Shown: in pieces, positions 61,362-64,000 of the stretch
How the letters are laid out: every line of letters starts with the position of its first letter
Numbering within the stretch: position 1 is the first letter of the stretch
NCBI RefSeq assembly: GCF_000154725.1
Contig: NZ_DS544873.1
Coordinates: forward strand, 4,251,085 to 4,315,084
Length of the DNA stretch: 64,000 nucleotides
Reading direction: 5' to 3'
Source: Kordia algicida OT-1
Lineage (GTDB): Bacteria > Bacteroidota > Bacteroidia > Flavobacteriales > Flavobacteriaceae
Program-made: the position numbers and the translations under genes
Notes under the pieces: generated by a model
Databases searched by the model: none
Seen by the model: only the letters and a program-made list of their open reading frames with translations
What the model was told of the DNA's origin: nothing

Positions 61362-62372
61362 CTAAAAGTAAGAACCTTTTAATAAACATGCCAATTGTTG
61401 TTCCATAGAAATGTACGGATTCATCACAAAACGGTGTTGAGAAGCTTCGTTTTTAGTATCTTTTTTAGTATTGTAATCTACCAATAATAAGCGTTCAAAA
61501 CCGATTTCTTCACAATAATCTGCTAGTTCTTGATTGTAATAGCCAAACGGGAAAGCAAATTCGGTAATGGGTTGCTCGCATATTTTTTCAAGTTGTTGTT
61601 TGCTGAGTAAAATTTCTTTTTTCGCTTCTTCTACAGGAATGTCTACCAAACTTGCATGCGTTTCTCCGTGTGCGCCAATGGTAAACAACGGATTGTCTGC
61701 AATTTCTTTGATTTGTTGCGCGTTCATCAACATCCAATAATCTTCGTATTTCTTTGGTGGCAAGCTTTCCCAATCGTCTTTAAAAATTTCATAGATCATT
61801 TTTAAGACATCGTATGGCAACGCTTTGGCAACATTTTTCATGGAAATTCCGTTCCAGATAAATTCATTTTTGTCATTTTTTTGATAGAGATTTCGTTCTA
61901 AAATGACTTCCTTTTTTTTGGTATGATATGACACAAGATCTAAAAAATCTGCCCATAAATACGGTGCTTTTTCGTGAATCGTTGTAATATAAAAACAGGC
62001 AGGAACGTTATATTTTTCCAGAATTGGAACTGCGTATTTGTAATTATTTAAATAACCATCATCAAACGTAAGCGCAATATTTAAAGTATCTTTTTTGAAT
62101 TTCTTCTGATAAAAATCGTCTAAAGAAATCACGTTGTAATGTGTGGTAATATGCTTGATAAATTCCTCAAAGAAGACTTTTGAAATGAATCGGCTATTGT
62201 ATTTCGTTTCGCCAACTTCATCGATTCCGTGATAGACTAGAATGCGTTCGCCATAACGATCTTTCAACAACAACTTTCCAAAACCAAGTTTGAACAAAAC
62301 CGTTTTGTAGAGTAATCCAAGCCGATATTTGATACGCATCCAAAGCATATATATTAGTATTAATTTTGTCAC
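61362..62372 (-). CDS. Polysaccharide deacetylase family protein, 336 aa
   Basis: NodB-type motifs: ILVYHGI (about 44-50), LTFDDGYLNN with metal/catalytic D104 and D105, HGETH (GAHGETHASLVD, H-x3-H) and EFAFPFGYYNQ. The N-terminus (MTKLILIYMLWMRI) is hydrophobic and may be an anchor or a signal; the MLWMRI start at ATG 62345 is an alternative. It removes N- or O-acetyl groups from a glycan. Seven bases upstream of the GNAT gene. Confidence 0.85.
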   Translation of the reverse strand: MTKLILIYMLWMRIKYRLGLLYKTVLFKLGFGKLLLKDRYGERILVYHGIDEVGETKYNSRFISKVFFEEFIKHITTHYNVISLDDFYQKKFKKDTLNIALTFDDGYLNNYKYAVPILEKYNVPACFYITTIHEKAPYLWADFLDLVSYHTKKKEVILERNLYQKNDKNEFIWNGISMKNVAKALPYDVLKMIYEIFKDDWESLPPKKYEDYWMLMNAQQIKEIADNPLFTIGAHGETHASLVDIPVEEAKKEILLSKQQLEKICEQPITEFAFPFGYYNQELADYCEEIGFERLLLVDYNTKKDTKNEASQHRFVMNPYISMEQQLACLLKGSYF

Positions 62373-62400
62373 ATCGATCTCTGTCGAGATGCCTTTGATA

Positions 62401-63837
62401 TTATTTTTTCTGTATTATCCGATACAATTTCCAACCTTCAGGATGAGTTTCCAATATTTTTAATTGATAATTCTGCTCAATAAATTCCCAGTTTTGCATC
62501 GGAGTTTTGTCTTTCCATTGTGTTTGATAACGTTCAGAATCAAACAAAATTAAATCGTTTGGTTGAAACTTCTCGTAACGTTCTAAGAACATATTTTTAT
62601 ATTCAAAATTCAAACCGCGACCTTGCATTGCCAAATCTACATCAAAACTATATAAAGTATTGTTTTCATACGGTTTTATCATTGTTTCGAGTTCTTTTTC
62701 AATAATGGTTCGTTCAAAAATTAACTTGAATGTCATACTGAAAAAGAATAGTTGCAAGGCTACAAAAAATATTCCGAGGGCAATGACGAGTTGTTTTATG
62801 TATTTGAGTTGCATCAACCGTACGAAAGCTGGAAATAGTACGATCAAAATTAACGGAAATACCAAACCGAGCACACGTGGATTTTGAAACGGAATTCCCG
62901 CCAAAAAGAAAATATATAATGCGCTACAAATCAGTAATATTTTTTGATGAAAGCTGAAAAGTGATTTGTAATTTCTAAGCGTTATCACACTTAAAATACT
63001 TCCTAAAAAGATGAATCCAGGATGAAAAAACAGGTATAATGTGTAAATGAAATTTGGAAAGGTATAATCTGTCACACCATCTTGTGTGGTAAAACTTGAT
63101 TGGAAAAAGTTGCTTACAGACCACATTTTTAAAAATGGATTGGAAGACGCTTCAAATAGAGCATTCCATTGAAAAATAAGAAACGGAATTGATACGAAAA
63201 TACTCAACAATGCCGCAATTCCAAGTTGTATAAATTGCTTTCGTTTCCATATTAAATACAATGTATATACAATGATTGGAAAAGTGATGAATATTGAAGC
63301 ATAACGCGTCATCAACGCACAAGTAGCAAAGATGAAAATAGGCGCTAAACTGGTATTTTTGTAATATGATTTAAAGAAGAAATAGAACGCCAAGACCACA
63401 AAAACTAAGGTTAGTGCATCCGACATGACAATCAAGCCCATTTTTAGTAGAAACGGACAAAAAACACCAAAAATGAGCACATAATAAAAGCGAAAATCAG
63501 TTTTTGGATATAATAATCGAATCGTTTTGTAGATGTAAATACAAGCAATTGAAAAACTCAAACAACTTATCAATTGCAATGCAAAAGCGGTACTTCCAAA
63601 GAGAAAACCAAGCAAACTTCCCAACGTCGGATATAAAACTGGCCAAAAATAATTTCCAGGATGAATTCCATCAGTAATATATGTTTGAATGGCATTTGCA
63701 TACCGCAAATATTCATAAGAATCTTGACCGTATAAACCATCAAAACCAACAATTCTCAATGCCAACATGCAGAGCAATGGAATGCAAAAAAGCGTCAAGT
63801 TCTGGTAAAAAAAAGCGGTTAATTTAGAAGGTTTCAA
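62401..63837 (-). CDS. ArnT/GT39-like membrane glycosyltransferase, 478 aa
   Basis: About twelve TM helices. The first external loop has RIVGFDGLYGQDSYEYLRYANAI (acidic D-x-x-E/Y arrangement of GT-C enzymes), followed by repeated hydrophobic helices and a soluble C-terminus (MIKPYENNTLYSFDVDLAMQGRGL). GT-C enzymes use polyprenyl-phosphate sugars on the periplasmic face. First gene of the minus-strand cluster 57.3-63.8 kb. Confidence 0.75.
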   Translation of the reverse strand: MKPSKLTAFFYQNLTLFCIPLLCMLALRIVGFDGLYGQDSYEYLRYANAIQTYITDGIHPGNYFWPVLYPTLGSLLGFLFGSTAFALQLISCLSFSIACIYIYKTIRLLYPKTDFRFYYVLIFGVFCPFLLKMGLIVMSDALTLVFVVLAFYFFFKSYYKNTSLAPIFIFATCALMTRYASIFITFPIIVYTLYLIWKRKQFIQLGIAALLSIFVSIPFLIFQWNALFEASSNPFLKMWSVSNFFQSSFTTQDGVTDYTFPNFIYTLYLFFHPGFIFLGSILSVITLRNYKSLFSFHQKILLICSALYIFFLAGIPFQNPRVLGLVFPLILIVLFPAFVRLMQLKYIKQLVIALGIFFVALQLFFFSMTFKLIFERTIIEKELETMIKPYENNTLYSFDVDLAMQGRGLNFEYKNMFLERYEKFQPNDLILFDSERYQTQWKDKTPMQNWEFIEQNYQLKILETHPEGWKLYRIIQKK

Positions 63838-63938
63838 TATAGTTTTTGTTTTGCGTATCTAAATATAGTTGTTAAATTGTCGATCGTAAAAAAATAGGAT
63901 TATTTTTTGCGTTTTTATACCAAATTAAGCCAAAATCC

Positions 63939-64000
63939 ATGATCGATTCAAAGAAAGTAATTATTGTACTTCCTGCTTATAATGCTTCGGAAACGTTGCA
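63939..64000 (+). CDS. Glycosyltransferase family 2, N-terminus (runs off the right edge)
   Basis: From ATG 63939 the frame reads MIDSKKVIIVLPAYNASETL. The VIIVLPAYNAS motif is the N-terminal beta-strand and nucleotide-binding loop of GT2 (GT-A) enzymes. It is divergent from the membrane GT gene and belongs to the same polysaccharide region. Only 20 residues are visible. Confidence 0.8.
   Translation, partial: MIDSKKVIIVLPAYNASETL

Overview
The window is AT-rich (roughly two thirds A+T by eye) and belongs to a member of the Bacteroidota, most likely a marine Flavobacteriaceae. Signs of this are promoter -7 boxes of the TAnnTTTG type, RHS/DUF6443 proteins, a DUF5686 protein, the ExbB/ExbD/PorT-type cluster, LytTR regulation and a GG-leader peptide of the kind annotated as class I lanthipeptide in Flavobacteriia. 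The genus is a guess (Kordia-like).

Layout. 1-10.4 kb: small lipoprotein genes downstream of two very large RHS-repeat proteins, with a LytTR regulator upstream; this looks like a polymorphic-toxin locus with possible lipoprotein immunity partners. 10.4-19.2 kb: a gene-poor accessory island. It holds an IS3-family (IS150-like) element with a programmed -1 frameshift site, three copies of an unrecognised 60-80 residue protein gene (one broken by a 4-bp duplication), a large serine recombinase, and an unusual set of short tandem arrays. These arrays are phased at 10 or 11 bp and belong to at least three sequence families; the island also has a 121-bp x5 tandem repeat and a 28-bp perfect inverted repeat. 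This island is the best candidate for something undescribed. 19.3-29 kb: core genes (aspartyl protease, TatD, asparaginase, tRNA-Ser, ExbB/ExbD transport energiser, PorT-like barrel, PAP2-like protein, sigma-54, AsnRS). 29-40 kb: MMPL/RND exporter, DUF5686 outer-membrane protein, then translation genes frr, pyrH, tsf, rpsB, rpsI and rplM. A lanthipeptide-like precursor gene whose start is out of frame by one base sits between pyrH and tsf.

40-56.9 kb: surface-chemistry genes, including four membrane-anchored SGNH-hydrolase-like proteins and a tight six-gene operon (SPASM radical SAM, B12-type radical SAM, methyltransferase, acyltransferase, SGNH protein, TerC). Two type II toxin-antitoxin pairs, an HD-domain protein, a histidine kinase, a metallophosphoesterase and a 2OG-Fe(II) oxygenase are also here. 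57.3-64 kb: a polysaccharide or capsule gene cluster on the minus strand (flippase, GT4, FkbM methyltransferase, GNAT, polysaccharide deacetylase, GT39-like), with the first codons of a divergent GT2 at the right edge.

Dispersed repeats connect the regions. A 215-238 bp hairpin-rich repeat occurs at the end of the serine recombinase gene and again 10.6 kb away. Two diverged members of a ~160-bp MITE-like family lie at 1.5 kb and 35.6 kb. All assignments are by eye from translated sequence; no database search was run.
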